Below, piece after piece: positions 1 through 7,013 of a DNA stretch of 22,470 nt. The first letter of the stretch is position 1. Each line of letters opens with the position of its first letter. The position numbers were made by a program, and so were the translations under genes. The notes under the pieces are model-generated. The model worked only from the letters and a program-made list of their open reading frames with translations. It made no database searches and was not told where the DNA came from. Source of the DNA: Candidatus Omnitrophota bacterium (GTDB lineage: Bacteria > Omnitrophota > Gorgyraeia > Gygaellales > Profunditerraquicolaceae). Where the stretch lies: NCBI GenBank assembly GCA_026387555.1, contig JAPLLM010000121.1:1-22470 (forward strand), given 5' to 3'.

Positions 1-1
1 C

Positions 2-571
2 AATCGTTTCCCGGGGGTAGATGTAATGTTAGGCCCGGAGATGAAATCTACCGGTGAAGTTATGGGCATAGATATGGATTTTGCCAGCGCGTATATTAAA
101 AGTCAGATTGCCGCGGGACAAAAAGTTCCTAAAAGCGGAAATGTTTTTATCTCGGTACGCGATTCGGATAAGGCAGCGGTTATCCCAATCGCTAAAGGAT
201 TAGAGGACACGGGTTTTCATATCTATGCCACCTCCGGCACTGCCGCGGTGCTAAAAGTTAATAAAATCAAAGTCAATCCTTTGAACAAGATCGCTGACGG
301 AAGCCCTAATGTGCTGGATCTGATGAAAGATGGGAAGCTTCAGATGGTCATCAATACCCCTTCAGGAAGAATACCGCGCCAGGATGAAGTCAAAATCCGC
401 TCGCACGTGATTATGTACAATATTCCCTACACAACGACCATCTCCGGAGCGCAGGCAACTTTAAATGGGATCAAGGCCTTGATTAAAAAAGATTTAAGCG
501 TAAAGTCGCTGCAAGAATATCATAAAAGCAGCAAGAGAGAAATCAAAAAATGCCGGAGCTGCCGGAAGTAG
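2..571 (+). CDS. carB: Carbamoyl-phosphate synthase large subunit, C-terminal end (partial)
   Basis: This is the last 189 codons of CarB; the reading frame is open to the left edge, so the 5' part lies outside the window. CarB makes carbamoyl phosphate from bicarbonate, ATP and glutamine-derived ammonia, the first step towards UMP and arginine. The visible part starts in the stretch that reads RFPGVDVMLGPEMKSTGEVMG, typical of the end of the second ATP-grasp half, and continues into the MGS-like regulatory domain (SGNVFISVRDSDK, YATSGTAAVL, VINTPSGRIPRQDE, TTISGAQATLNGI). In other bacteria this domain binds UMP or ornithine. The gene overlaps mutM by 22 bases and sits upstream of pyrK, pyrD and pyrF, which argues for a pyrimidine role. 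Identity is very secure. Confidence 0.96.
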   Translation, partial: NRFPGVDVMLGPEMKSTGEVMGIDMDFASAYIKSQIAAGQKVPKSGNVFISVRDSDKAAVIPIAKGLEDTGFHIYATSGTAAVLKVNKIKVNPLNKIADGSPNVLDLMKDGKLQMVINTPSGRIPRQDEVKIRSHVIMYNIPYTTTISGAQATLNGIKALIKKDLSVKSLQEYHKSSKREIKKCRSCRK

Positions 572-1350
572 AGACTATCAAGCGGGATTTAGAGAAAATA
601 ATCATCGGAAAGAAAATCACCAAGGTTTGCGTGCATAATCCGGCGGTAGTGCGCGAGCCAGGAGTAGAAAAATTTAAGAAAATCCTTACCGGTGTTAGCG
701 TAAAACGAGTATTGCGTCGGGCGAAAGTCTTGATCCTGGAATTATCCAACGGAAAATCGCTGGTGATCCACCTAAGGATGACCGGACAATTGGTTTATCC
801 GGGAGACGAATTAAAGAGCCGGGTAAGTTTCCATCTTTCTAACGGGAAAATATTAGATTTTAATGACCAGCGCCTTTTCGGAGAGTTAAGGTTGATGGAT
901 GACTGGCGAACCCTGAAATTTATTCAAGGATTAGGCCCCGAGCCATTCGATATAACCCCGGGGCAATTTAAAGAGATGCTTGTAAAAAAGAAAACCAAAA
1001 TAAAACCGCTCTTGATGGATCAGGCGTTTGTTTCCGGCATAGGGAATTTGTACGCCGCAGAAGCTTTGTTCAGGGCTAAGATTGATCCGAAGCGCTCTGC
1101 CCAAGGATTAAGCGATGCAGAAAAAGAAAAATTATTTCAGGCCATAAACAAAGTCCTGCAAGAGGCCATACATTACGGCGGGTCTTCTATAGATGACTAT
1201 GTCAGGGTTTCCGGTGAGCGCGGGAATTATGCCCGGCACCATAAAGTTTACGGTAGGGATGGGAAACCTTGTTTTGTCTGTAAAACTCTTATTAAAAGGA
1301 TCGCGTTAGGAGGAAGGGGGACATATTTTTGCCCGAGGTGCCAGCATTAA
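550..1350 (+). CDS. mutM: Formamidopyrimidine-DNA glycosylase (Fpg/MutM)
   Basis: This bifunctional DNA glycosylase/AP lyase removes 8-oxoguanine and ring-opened purines. The 266-residue protein is full length for the family. It begins MPELPEVET, giving the catalytic Pro2 (after Met removal) and Glu3. Lys59 in the RRAK motif matches the conserved lysine, and the helix-two-turn-helix reads SGIGNLYAAEALF. The C-terminal zinc finger is complete, with C241, C244, C261 and C264, and carries the conserved GGRGTYFCP turn. The start is fixed because Pro must follow Met, and it lies inside the end of carB (22-base overlap), so translation is probably coupled. DNA repair has no obvious link to pyrimidine synthesis. 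Its stop is followed directly by the dispersed repeat at 1351. Confidence 0.96.
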   Translation: MPELPEVETIKRDLEKIIIGKKITKVCVHNPAVVREPGVEKFKKILTGVSVKRVLRRAKVLILELSNGKSLVIHLRMTGQLVYPGDELKSRVSFHLSNGKILDFNDQRLFGELRLMDDWRTLKFIQGLGPEPFDITPGQFKEMLVKKKTKIKPLLMDQAFVSGIGNLYAAEALFRAKIDPKRSAQGLSDAEKEKLFQAINKVLQEAIHYGGSSIDDYVRVSGERGNYARHHKVYGRDGKPCFVCKTLIKRIALGGRGTYFCPRCQH

Positions 1351-1419
1351 ATGACCCGTTCGCTAAAATACGCTTAGGGTCATCCTGAGCGAGCGACGGA
1401 GGAGCGAGTCGAAGGATGA
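1351..1419 (+). repeat. Dispersed structured repeat, copy 1
   Basis: This 69-base element fills the gap between mutM and the next gene. It has the same sequence as 7010-7072 except for four scattered substitutions and an internal length difference of 6 bases around 1394-1403. The first part can fold as ATGACCC (1351-1357) with GGGTCAT (1377-1383). The second can fold as TCATCCT with AGGATGA at the end. The two folds share TCAT, so they exclude each other. The final GGATGA contains the ATG of the downstream gene at 1416. This copy also has a GGAGGAG (1398-1404) that could serve as ribosome binding site. I recall related TCATCCTGAGC...GAAGGATGA repeats as common in uncultured bacteria; that is from memory. 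Confidence 0.85.
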
Positions 1420-2087
1420 AAAAACGTATTAAGTTACACGGATCCCTGATATTTTTAGCAATACTTGCCCTGGTAATTTTTCCGGGATACTTATTAATTG
1501 TCCCGCGGGGGGTTTGGCTGGATAGTCTTTGCGCATTAGCGATAATCTGGGGATATTTTATCAGGATCTGCAGCCGCGGCCTTAAGTCCGAACTAAATCC
1601 CGACGGGCATACGCTGGTGACTATCGGCCCTTACAAGGTGACCCGCAACCCGATGTATTTCGGTACCTTTGTTATCGGGCTGGGGGTTTCTTTTATGCTC
1701 TTTCGTTGGTGGGTTGCTCCGGTTTTCTTTGCGGTTTATCTGGCAATTTATCTGCCGCTTATCAAAGGGGAAGAAAAAGCCCTGTCCGAGCGCTTCCAAA
1801 ATACCTTTAAAGATTATTGCCGCAATACGAATAAATTCTTTCCCAAGAATATAATCTTCGATCTTCCGGTTAAGCCCGCCTGGATAAAGAAAGAGCTTCT
1901 TTCTTCTTTAGCTCCGGTGATATTTCTTATCGCGGTCATTCAGTCCTGGGCGGACTTTAAACTCTTCGGCTTGGTCAGGCTCCAGGAGAGGTTTTCGACT
2001 TTAGGCATATTCTTCGGCCTCCTGTTGATATTTACGGGCCTAGCAGTTTGGCAAAATAAAAAATATGGCATATCAGGCAAAAGGTAA
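1416..2087 (+). CDS. Isoprenylcysteine carboxyl methyltransferase-like membrane protein
   Basis: This is a 223-residue multi-pass membrane protein with the PEMT/ICMT-family signature: GPYKVTRNPMYFG, then two hydrophobic segments, then GEEKALSERF...YCRNTNKFFP. In this family these motifs bind S-adenosylmethionine and the membrane-embedded acceptor. Hydrophobic segments lie at about residues 10-30, 36-50, 80-115, 163-177 and 195-212; the last two follow the catalytic core. Bacterial members methylate various small or lipid substrates, and protein prenylation is not implied. The start ATG is formed by the last bases of the repeat at 1351-1419, and MKKR is a natural membrane-protein start. The end overlaps pyrK by 23 bases. 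The substrate is unknown. Confidence 0.8.
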   Translation: MKKRIKLHGSLIFLAILALVIFPGYLLIVPRGVWLDSLCALAIIWGYFIRICSRGLKSELNPDGHTLVTIGPYKVTRNPMYFGTFVIGLGVSFMLFRWWVAPVFFAVYLAIYLPLIKGEEKALSERFQNTFKDYCRNTNKFFPKNIIFDLPVKPAWIKKELLSSLAPVIFLIAVIQSWADFKLFGLVRLQERFSTLGIFFGLLLIFTGLAVWQNKKYGISGKR

Positions 2088-2814
2088 GATTCTAAAGAAT
2101 TCTTGCGTTGGCGGCAGTTACTTTAAGCTAAGTATATTTTGCCCGAAGATTTCCAAGGCTGCTCTCCCCGGACAGTTTGTCAACTTGAAGATTAGCCACG
2201 GGTTCATCCCGTTATTAAGAAGGCCGATAAGCATACATAATGTCCGGGGCTCAAACGTAGATCTGCTTTATGAGGTAGTAGGCAAGGGCACGGAATTATT
2301 ATCCCGGAAAAAGGCTGGAGAGGAGCTGGATTTGATCGGCCCGTTGGGGAATGGATTCTCGGCGCGCGGCGCGCGGCGCGCGATACTCGTGGCAGGGGGC
2401 ATGGGGGTTGCTCCGCTTCTTTTCCTAGCGGAGAAATTAAAAAAGCAAAAGCCGCTGGTTCTAATCGGCGCAAAAACAAGAAAACAAATACTCTGCGTTA
2501 AAGAATTTGAGAAAATCGGTTGCGTAGTAAAAATCGCTACTGATGACGGCTCATGCGGATTTAAGGGAAGAGCCACTGATTTATTGAAAAAGATTTTAGT
2601 GCGGGTGACCATTTACGCCTGTGGGCCTAAGCCTATGTTGAAAGCGGTCTGCGTTATCGCTAAAGCAAAAAATATGCCCGCGCAGATTTCTTTAGAAGAG
2701 CATATGGCCTGTGGCATAGGCGCGTGTTTAGGGTGCGTGGTAAATACAACGAAAGGGATGAAGCGCGTCTGTAAAGAAGGCCCGGTCTTTGATTCCGGAG
2801 AAATTATCTGGTAG
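2065..2814 (+). CDS. pyrK: Dihydroorotate dehydrogenase B, electron transfer subunit (PyrK)
   Basis: PyrK carries FAD and a [2Fe-2S] cluster and passes electrons from PyrD to NAD+. The 249-residue protein is a normal length. The flavin-binding motif LLRRPISI, the nucleotide-binding loop VAGGMGVAPLLFLA and the C-terminal cluster ligands C216, C221, C224 and C236 are all present. The class 1B PyrD partner lies two genes downstream at 3193, separated by a small TauE/SafE gene. The start overlaps the upstream gene by 23 bases and has no clear Shine-Dalgarno, so coupling is likely. The segment before the GG loop is coded by three tandem copies of a GC-rich 7-mer (2361-2381). Confidence 0.95.
   Translation: MAYQAKGKILKNSCVGGSYFKLSIFCPKISKAALPGQFVNLKISHGFIPLLRRPISIHNVRGSNVDLLYEVVGKGTELLSRKKAGEELDLIGPLGNGFSARGARRAILVAGGMGVAPLLFLAEKLKKQKPLVLIGAKTRKQILCVKEFEKIGCVVKIATDDGSCGFKGRATDLLKKILVRVTIYACGPKPMLKAVCVIAKAKNMPAQISLEEHMACGIGACLGCVVNTTKGMKRVCKEGPVFDSGEIIW
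2361..2381 (+). repeat. Three tandem copies of a 7-base unit inside pyrK
   Basis: GGCGCGC occurs three times in a row, coding for the Arg/Ala/Gly-rich stretch just before the PyrK nucleotide-binding loop. Because the unit is not a multiple of three, gain or loss of one copy would break the pyrK frame. Three units equal seven codons, so the present state is in frame. It may be a chance GC-rich patch. Confidence 0.8.
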
Positions 2815-2831
2815 CCTGTTCGGGAGGTGGG

Positions 2832-3191
2832 ATGAATTACTTTCTTTATCTTTTGTTAGGCGCTGTTGCAGGAGTGCTAAGCGGGCTATTCGGCATAGGC
2901 GGCGGGATCATATTGATCCCCGCGCTGGTCTTTGTTTTCGGACTTACCCAGCATCAGGCGCAGGGGACGACCCTTGCGATTATGATTCCTCCTATAGGCC
3001 TGCTTGCTGCCTGGCGTTATTGGCAGGGAGGAAATGTCAAAATTTCGATCGCCTGGCTGGTCTGTCTGGGTTTCTTTTTCGGCGGGCTGATAGGCGCTAA
3101 CTTTGCCCAGGGTATGAATGAGCTGCTCTTAAAGAGGCTTTTCGGCGTATATTTGGCTTTTGTCGCCGTAAAAATGATCATAGGTAAATAA
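2832..3191 (+). CDS. Half-size TauE/SafE-family membrane protein
   Basis: This 119-residue very hydrophobic protein resembles one repeat of the TauE/SafE (sulfite or organosulfonate exporter) family. It starts with the glycine-rich first helix AGVLSGLFGIGGGIILIPAL, followed by QHQAQGTTLA and a GANFAQ segment. Full-length members are about 250 residues and contain two such halves, so this would need to form a dimer to build a complete transporter. About four membrane helices are visible. GGGAGG at 2822-2827 is a good ribosome binding site four bases before ATG. It lies between pyrK and pyrD, two subunits of one enzyme, but nothing in the protein suggests a role in pyrimidine synthesis. The transported substrate is unknown. 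Confidence 0.8.
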   Translation: MNYFLYLLLGAVAGVLSGLFGIGGGIILIPALVFVFGLTQHQAQGTTLAIMIPPIGLLAAWRYWQGGNVKISIAWLVCLGFFFGGLIGANFAQGMNELLLKRLFGVYLAFVAVKMIIGK

Positions 3192-3192
3192 T

Positions 3193-4107
3193 ATGGCTAA
3201 TCTATCCGTAAATATCGGCAAACTAAAACTGAAAAACCCGGTGATGGTCGCATCCGGCACATTCGGATACGCCGAAGAATTCAAAGACTTCATAGATTTA
3301 AAGAAACTCGGCGCGATTGTCACTAAAACTATCACCTTAAAACCGCGCAAAGGTAATTCCGGGCCGCGCACCTGCGAGACCCCCGCAGGAATGCTTAATT
3401 CTATCGGTTTAGAGAATCCCGGGATAGAGAGATTTATCGTCGAGAAGCTGCCGATTTTAAAAAAGACCGGCGTCCCGGCGATTATCAGCATTGCGTCAGA
3501 AGGGCCTCCTGAAGAATTTGTCGAACTTACGCGCAGGCTGGATAAAATAAAGGAAGTATCGGCAATAGAATTGAATATATCCTGCCCGAACATCCGGGAA
3601 AAATCGCGCTTAATTTCTCAGGATGCAAGAGCAACTTATGATTTAGTAAAGTCAGTACGTAAGGTTACTCAAAAGACGCTGATAACTAAACTTTCTCCGA
3701 ACGTCACATCTGTCGTCGAAATTGCCAAGGCAGCGCAGGATGCGGGGAGTGACGCGCTCTCGCTGATAAACACTTTGACCGGGATGAGTATTGATGTGGA
3801 TAAGCGCAGGCCAAAGATCGCAAGTATCGTAGCAGGCCTAAGTGGTCCAGCGATCAAACCTGTGGCGGTGAGAATGTGCTGGGAGGTTTATAGAGCGGTC
3901 GATTTGCCGATTATCGGCATGGGCGGGATAATGAATACGGAAGATGCCTTGGAATTTCTAATGGCCGGCGCCTCCGCGGTAAGTATAGGGACAGGGAATT
4001 TTATTAACCCTAAAGCCAGCGTCGAAATTATCGCGGGGCTTAAAAATTATATGGTAAAATTTAAAATAAATGATATAAAGAAGATTGTCGGTTCCCTAAA
4101 AACATGA
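3193..4107 (+). CDS. pyrD: Dihydroorotate dehydrogenase, class 1B catalytic subunit
   Basis: The enzyme oxidises dihydroorotate to orotate with FMN, the fourth step of UMP synthesis. The 304-residue TIM barrel shows the family features ASGTFGYAEEF near the start, the substrate/flavin loop ETPAGMLNSIGLENPG (62-77), ELNISCPN with catalytic Cys131, and GMGGIMNTEDALEFLMAGASAVSIGT at the FMN phosphate site. A cysteine base rather than serine marks class 1, and the nearby pyrK makes it class 1B, which uses NAD+ rather than quinone or fumarate. It follows the TauE/SafE gene by one base and overlaps pyrF by four bases (ATGA). The C-terminal stretch MVKFKINDIKKIVGSLK is also typical. Confidence 0.97.
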   Translation: MANLSVNIGKLKLKNPVMVASGTFGYAEEFKDFIDLKKLGAIVTKTITLKPRKGNSGPRTCETPAGMLNSIGLENPGIERFIVEKLPILKKTGVPAIISIASEGPPEEFVELTRRLDKIKEVSAIELNISCPNIREKSRLISQDARATYDLVKSVRKVTQKTLITKLSPNVTSVVEIAKAAQDAGSDALSLINTLTGMSIDVDKRRPKIASIVAGLSGPAIKPVAVRMCWEVYRAVDLPIIGMGGIMNTEDALEFLMAGASAVSIGTGNFINPKASVEIIAGLKNYMVKFKINDIKKIVGSLKT

Positions 4108-4781
4108 AGAATAGCGCTCAAATAATACTTGCCCTGGATGTAGACGATATAAAAAAGGCGGAGCAGGTCGTAGATAAGCTGTATCCGGCGGTCAAGATAT
4201 TTAAAGTCGGCATACATCTTTTTACCGCCTACGGCCCAAAGATCGTCGAGCTTATCCGCAATAAGAGAGCCGAGGTATTTCTGGATTTGAAATTCTTCGA
4301 TATCCCCAATACCGTTGCCGGGGCGGTGCGCTCCGCGGTAAAATTAGAAACTAAAATGCTCACCTTGCATATTTTAGGGGATGAGGATATGATCAAGGCC
4401 GCAGTCAAGGCATCCCGCGAAGAGGCAGCAAAATTAAAGATTCAACCTCCGCTATTAATAGGAGTTACTGTGCTTACCAGCAAAGAAACAAATTCAAGCG
4501 ATGTCCTTACTCTGGCTAAGATCGGCATCGAGGCCGGGCTCGACGGAGTAGTCTGCTCGGCAAGAGAGGCGGCCCTTTTAAGAAAAGAAATCAAAAAAGA
4601 CTTTGTCATTGTTACTCCCGGTATCAGGCCGGGAAAGGTCTCCATAGACGATCAGAAACGCACGGCTACGGTCCAAGAGGCTGTTGAAGCAGGAAGCAAT
4701 TATCTGGTCATCGGCAGGCCGATATTGGAAGCGGCTGACCCTCTTAAAGCTAGCCTTGAACTCATCCGGCAACTCTCCTGA
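4104..4781 (+). CDS. pyrF: Orotidine 5'-phosphate decarboxylase
   Basis: This enzyme converts OMP to UMP, the last step of the pathway. The 225-residue protein is of typical bacterial (group I) length. It has ILALDVDD at the N terminus and FKVGIHLF for substrate binding. The catalytic DLKFFDIPNT contains Asp61, Lys63 and Asp66; the usual His of the DLKFHDIPNT consensus is Phe here, a position that is not catalytic. VTPGIRPG and VIGRPILEAADP form the phosphate-binding loop. The start overlaps the pyrD stop as ATGA, so the two are translationally coupled. The next gene starts three bases after its stop. Confidence 0.97.
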   Translation: MKNSAQIILALDVDDIKKAEQVVDKLYPAVKIFKVGIHLFTAYGPKIVELIRNKRAEVFLDLKFFDIPNTVAGAVRSAVKLETKMLTLHILGDEDMIKAAVKASREEAAKLKIQPPLLIGVTVLTSKETNSSDVLTLAKIGIEAGLDGVVCSAREAALLRKEIKKDFVIVTPGIRPGKVSIDDQKRTATVQEAVEAGSNYLVIGRPILEAADPLKASLELIRQLS

Positions 4782-4783
4782 AA

Positions 4784-6340
4784 ATGCGCCTTATCCCGCT
4801 ACTTTTAGCTATCTGGTTTATTGCTGTCCCCGCTTACGTTAAAGCGCAGGAGGAGCATCCTAAAAAGCTTATCGAGTATGGCTGGGATGTTCCGTACCCC
4901 GACTTTATCGAAAAGAACATTAGGCGCATGGAGGAGAAGCCCTTTGACGGGATCGTATTCCGGTTACGCGGGCTTAATTACGCTTTTGAATTGCTCCGTT
5001 GGGATGAATCGGAATTAAAGCCGCAAATGGATACGTTGGCCGCGATCAAATGGAATAAATTCACGCATAATTTTCTTTGCCTTCAGTCTACCAACAAATG
5101 GGGGATGAACTGGTTTGATGATGTGGGTTGGCATACTATCACTGCTAATCTACGCCTCGCGGGAAAGGCGGCTAGAATCGGGCATTGTGTCGGAATTTGT
5201 TTAGACCCCGAACCTTACGGCTCAAACCCATGGGTATATTCTCAGCAGTGGAGCGATAAATCGTTTTCTGAGGTAGAAGCGCAGGTGCGTAAGCGCGGCG
5301 CAGAATTTATCTTAGCGCTGCAACAGGAGTTGCCGGAATTGCGCCTCTTGACCTTTTTTCAACTCAGTCAGCTTAAAAGTATAGCTAGAGAAAGTGATCC
5401 CGCCAAGCGGCGGAAACGGCTTTCAGAAGATGACTACGCTCTACTTCCGGCGTTTCTTAATGGTATGCTGGATGCGGTTGGCCCCGGCGTGCGGATTATT
5501 GACGGGAATGAGTCCGCTTATTATTACACCGATTTCGAGTCTTTTGATGAGGCATACCAATTTATGCATGAGGGCGCGTTAGTTTTTATTACCCCTGAGA
5601 ATCGGGATAAATATCGTTCTTGCGTTCAGGCGGGTATGGCAATTTATACGGATAACGCGCTTAACCTGCGTCAGCCCGAAGGAAATTATGTAAGCTATTT
5701 TCTCAGCCCCCAGGATAGGCTCCTTTGGTTTAAACATAATGTCTATTACGCAATAAAGACTGCGGATGAATATGTCTGGTGTTATAGCGAAAGAATGGAT
5801 TGGTGGAGGGAGGATATTCCTTCAGGGGCAGAAGAATCTATCCGTTTTGCGCGTCAGAAAATAAACCGCCGGCAGCCCTTAGGGTTTACGATAGATAATA
5901 TCGCTTCAGTAAAGCGGTACTACGGTTTCCAGGCGCTGAAAAACGGAGAGGCGGAAATACTGGAGAGTTGTCCCAAATTCATTGAATTCATAACAGCGAT
6001 AGATAAAATAAAGAAAGAGGCGCGTTCGGTAACAAAACAAATTAATGCCTTACTGGAAAAGAGGGCGCAGGAGGCTTGCGTCAGGGGAGCTGCGCGAACG
6101 CCTGAACAGCGGGAAAAGGAATGGGAGGCAGAGAAGGGAAAAGAACTTCAGGTTCCGGAGTTTCACAGAAAACCATGGCTACCGGAAGAAGAGAGGTTAA
6201 AGCCCTTAAAGAGTAAAGATCCCGAGATGTATAAGCTGGCCTTGCAAAAATATAAACTGGAAGAAGAGTTGAAAGAAGTCCGCCAGAGACTGAAAGATTG
6301 CATTGAAGGCGGAGATTGTAAATGCGGGGCAGTGAACTAG
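4784..6340 (+). CDS. Secreted protein of unknown function, possibly TIM-barrel hydrolase-like
   Basis: The function is not recognised. The 518-residue protein starts with a signal peptide (MRLIPLLLAIWFIAVPAYVKA, likely cut before QEEH). Residues about 30-370 look like an alpha/beta barrel rich in aromatic residues: YGWDVPYPDF, FDGIVFRLRG, GICLDPEPYG, RIIDGNESAYYYTDFESF and EYVWCYSERMDWW. Acidic residues at the ends of putative strands in such a pattern are common in glycoside-hydrolase-like barrels. After about residue 390 it turns into a charged, probably coiled-coil tail with a Pro-rich patch, ending CIEGGDCKCGAVN. It follows pyrF by two bases, so it may be read on the pyr transcript, but a role there is not suggested. 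A sugar or cell-envelope role is a guess based on fold style. Confidence 0.7.
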   Translation: MRLIPLLLAIWFIAVPAYVKAQEEHPKKLIEYGWDVPYPDFIEKNIRRMEEKPFDGIVFRLRGLNYAFELLRWDESELKPQMDTLAAIKWNKFTHNFLCLQSTNKWGMNWFDDVGWHTITANLRLAGKAARIGHCVGICLDPEPYGSNPWVYSQQWSDKSFSEVEAQVRKRGAEFILALQQELPELRLLTFFQLSQLKSIARESDPAKRRKRLSEDDYALLPAFLNGMLDAVGPGVRIIDGNESAYYYTDFESFDEAYQFMHEGALVFITPENRDKYRSCVQAGMAIYTDNALNLRQPEGNYVSYFLSPQDRLLWFKHNVYYAIKTADEYVWCYSERMDWWREDIPSGAEESIRFARQKINRRQPLGFTIDNIASVKRYYGFQALKNGEAEILESCPKFIEFITAIDKIKKEARSVTKQINALLEKRAQEACVRGAARTPEQREKEWEAEKGKELQVPEFHRKPWLPEEERLKPLKSKDPEMYKLALQKYKLEEELKEVRQRLKDCIEGGDCKCGAVN

Positions 6341-6366
6341 GGCTTTAAGCTCCGGTTGAATAATGC

Positions 6367-6372
6367 TATAAT
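6367..6372 (+). promoter_or_regulatory. Putative -10 element for tRNA-Val
   Basis: A perfect TATAAT lies 9 bases before the mature tRNA-Val start. The matching -35 position (TTTAAG at 6344-6349, 17-base spacer) is weak. This suggests a promoter reset between the protein operon and the tRNAs. Confidence 0.55.
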
Positions 6373-6381
6373 GAATCTATC

Positions 6382-6458
6382 GGGCGGTTAGTTCAGCTGG
6401 TTAGAACGTCTCTCTTACACAGAGAAGGTCAGGGGTCCGAATCCTCTACCGCCCACCA
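6382..6458 (+). tRNA. tRNA-Val (anticodon UAC)
   Basis: The cloverleaf is complete. Acceptor GGGCGGT (6382-6388) pairs with ACCGCCC (6448-6454). The D arm is GTTC...GAAC. The anticodon stem TCTCT/AGAGA closes the loop CTTACAC, giving anticodon TAC at 6416-6418. The T loop is TCCGAAT within AGGGG-CCTCT pairing. The discriminator is A and the 3' CCA (6456-6458) is encoded. The gene lies in the only long gap between protein genes, 56 bases before tRNA-Asp. Confidence 0.95.
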
Positions 6459-6468
6459 TAGAATTTAG

Positions 6469-6497
6469 TTGCAAATAGGGCCTTTTTAGTTTAGAAT
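6469..6497 (+). promoter_or_regulatory. Putative sigma70-type promoter for tRNA-Asp
   Basis: TTGCAA (6469-6474) and TAGAAT (6492-6497) are spaced by exactly 17 bases, 17 bases ahead of the tRNA. It may give tRNA-Asp its own promoter, or the two tRNAs may be co-transcribed. Confidence 0.45.
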
Positions 6498-6514
6498 TAA
6501 ACACCCTTAGCTTT

Positions 6515-6590
6515 GGGGTCGTGGTGTAGCCTGGTCTAACACGTCGCCCTGTCACGGCGAAGATCGCGAGTTCAAATCTCGTCGACCCCG
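6515..6590 (+). tRNA. tRNA-Asp (anticodon GUC)
   Basis: Acceptor GGGGTCG (6515-6521) pairs with CGACCCC (6583-6589), and the discriminator is G, as expected for Asp. The anticodon stem TCGCC/GGCGA closes the loop CTGTCAC, giving anticodon GTC at 6551-6553. The T arm contains GTTCAAAT. No CCA is encoded (TTTTT follows), unlike the neighbouring tRNA-Val, so a CCA-adding enzyme must complete this one. Confidence 0.95.
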
Positions 6591-6597
6591 TTTTTAC

Positions 6598-6632
6598 AAG
6601 AGCCGCAAATTAACTTTTGCGGCTCTTCTTTT
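6598..6632 (+). terminator. Intrinsic terminator after the tRNAs
   Basis: A perfect 12-bp stem AAGAGCCGCAAA (6598-6609) / TTTGCGGCTCTT (6616-6627) closes a 6-base loop and is followed by CTTTT. It ends the tRNA transcript just before the promoter of the next gene. Confidence 0.85.
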
Positions 6633-6636
6633 CGCC

Positions 6637-6686
6637 TTGTTTTTGGGGCTGCGGCGTGCTATCATAAGATAAATTAATCGAGGAGG
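6637..6686 (+). promoter_or_regulatory. Putative promoter and strong ribosome binding site for the tRNA-binding protein gene
   Basis: TTGTTT (6637-6642) and TATCAT (6660-6665) are 17 bases apart. A perfect AGGAGG (6681-6686) stands six bases before ATG 6693. Coming directly after the terminator, this marks the start of a new transcription unit. It is the strongest Shine-Dalgarno in the window. Confidence 0.55.
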
Positions 6687-6692
6687 TTTATA

Positions 6693-7013
6693 ATGGCCAC
6701 CATAGAAGATTTCAGGAAATTAGAGTTAAAAGTCGCTCAAATTAAAGAGGTTAACGACCATCCCAATGCCGACCGGCTTTATGTTATCACATTAGATGTG
6801 GGAGATAAGACCAAGCAGGTAGTCGCGGGAATAAAGGCTAATTATCTTAAGGAGGACTTGGTGGGTAAGCTTGTAGTCCTTGTGGATAATTTGGACTCGG
6901 CAGTTTTACGCGGCGTGGAGAGCCAGGGGATGATCCTGGCCGCGTCTGATGAAGAGGGTATTACGATTGTTTCGCCCGAGAAGCCCAAGAAATTAGGAAG
7001 CGTTGTGAAATGA
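6693..7013 (+). CDS. Stand-alone tRNA-binding (EMAP/Trbp111-type) protein
   Basis: This 106-residue protein is a single OB-fold tRNA-binding domain, like the C-terminal dimerisation domain of methionyl-tRNA synthetase and the free Trbp111/CsaA-type proteins. Signature pieces are DFRKLELKVAQIKEVNDHPNADRLYVITLDVG, KQVVAGIKANY, VLVDNLDSAVLRGVESQGMILAA and the C-terminal IVSPEKPKK. It could act in trans as the beta part of a MetRS lacking this domain; the MetRS gene is not in the window. The gene lies right after two tRNA genes and opens a new transcript with its own promoter and strong ribosome binding site. Its TGA stop is formed by the first bases of the dispersed repeat (7010-7072). Confidence 0.9.
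   Translation: MATIEDFRKLELKVAQIKEVNDHPNADRLYVITLDVGDKTKQVVAGIKANYLKEDLVGKLVVLVDNLDSAVLRGVESQGMILAASDEEGITIVSPEKPKKLGSVVK

Noticed and set aside
2204..2612. Minus-strand open frames opposite pyrK
   Set aside because: They have no recognisable domain and lie opposite a clear PyrK; they are GC-driven shadow frames.
6341..6366. Intrinsic terminator after the 4784-6340 gene
   Set aside because: GCTTTAAGC-like bases are only weakly paired and have no T-run; no convincing hairpin.
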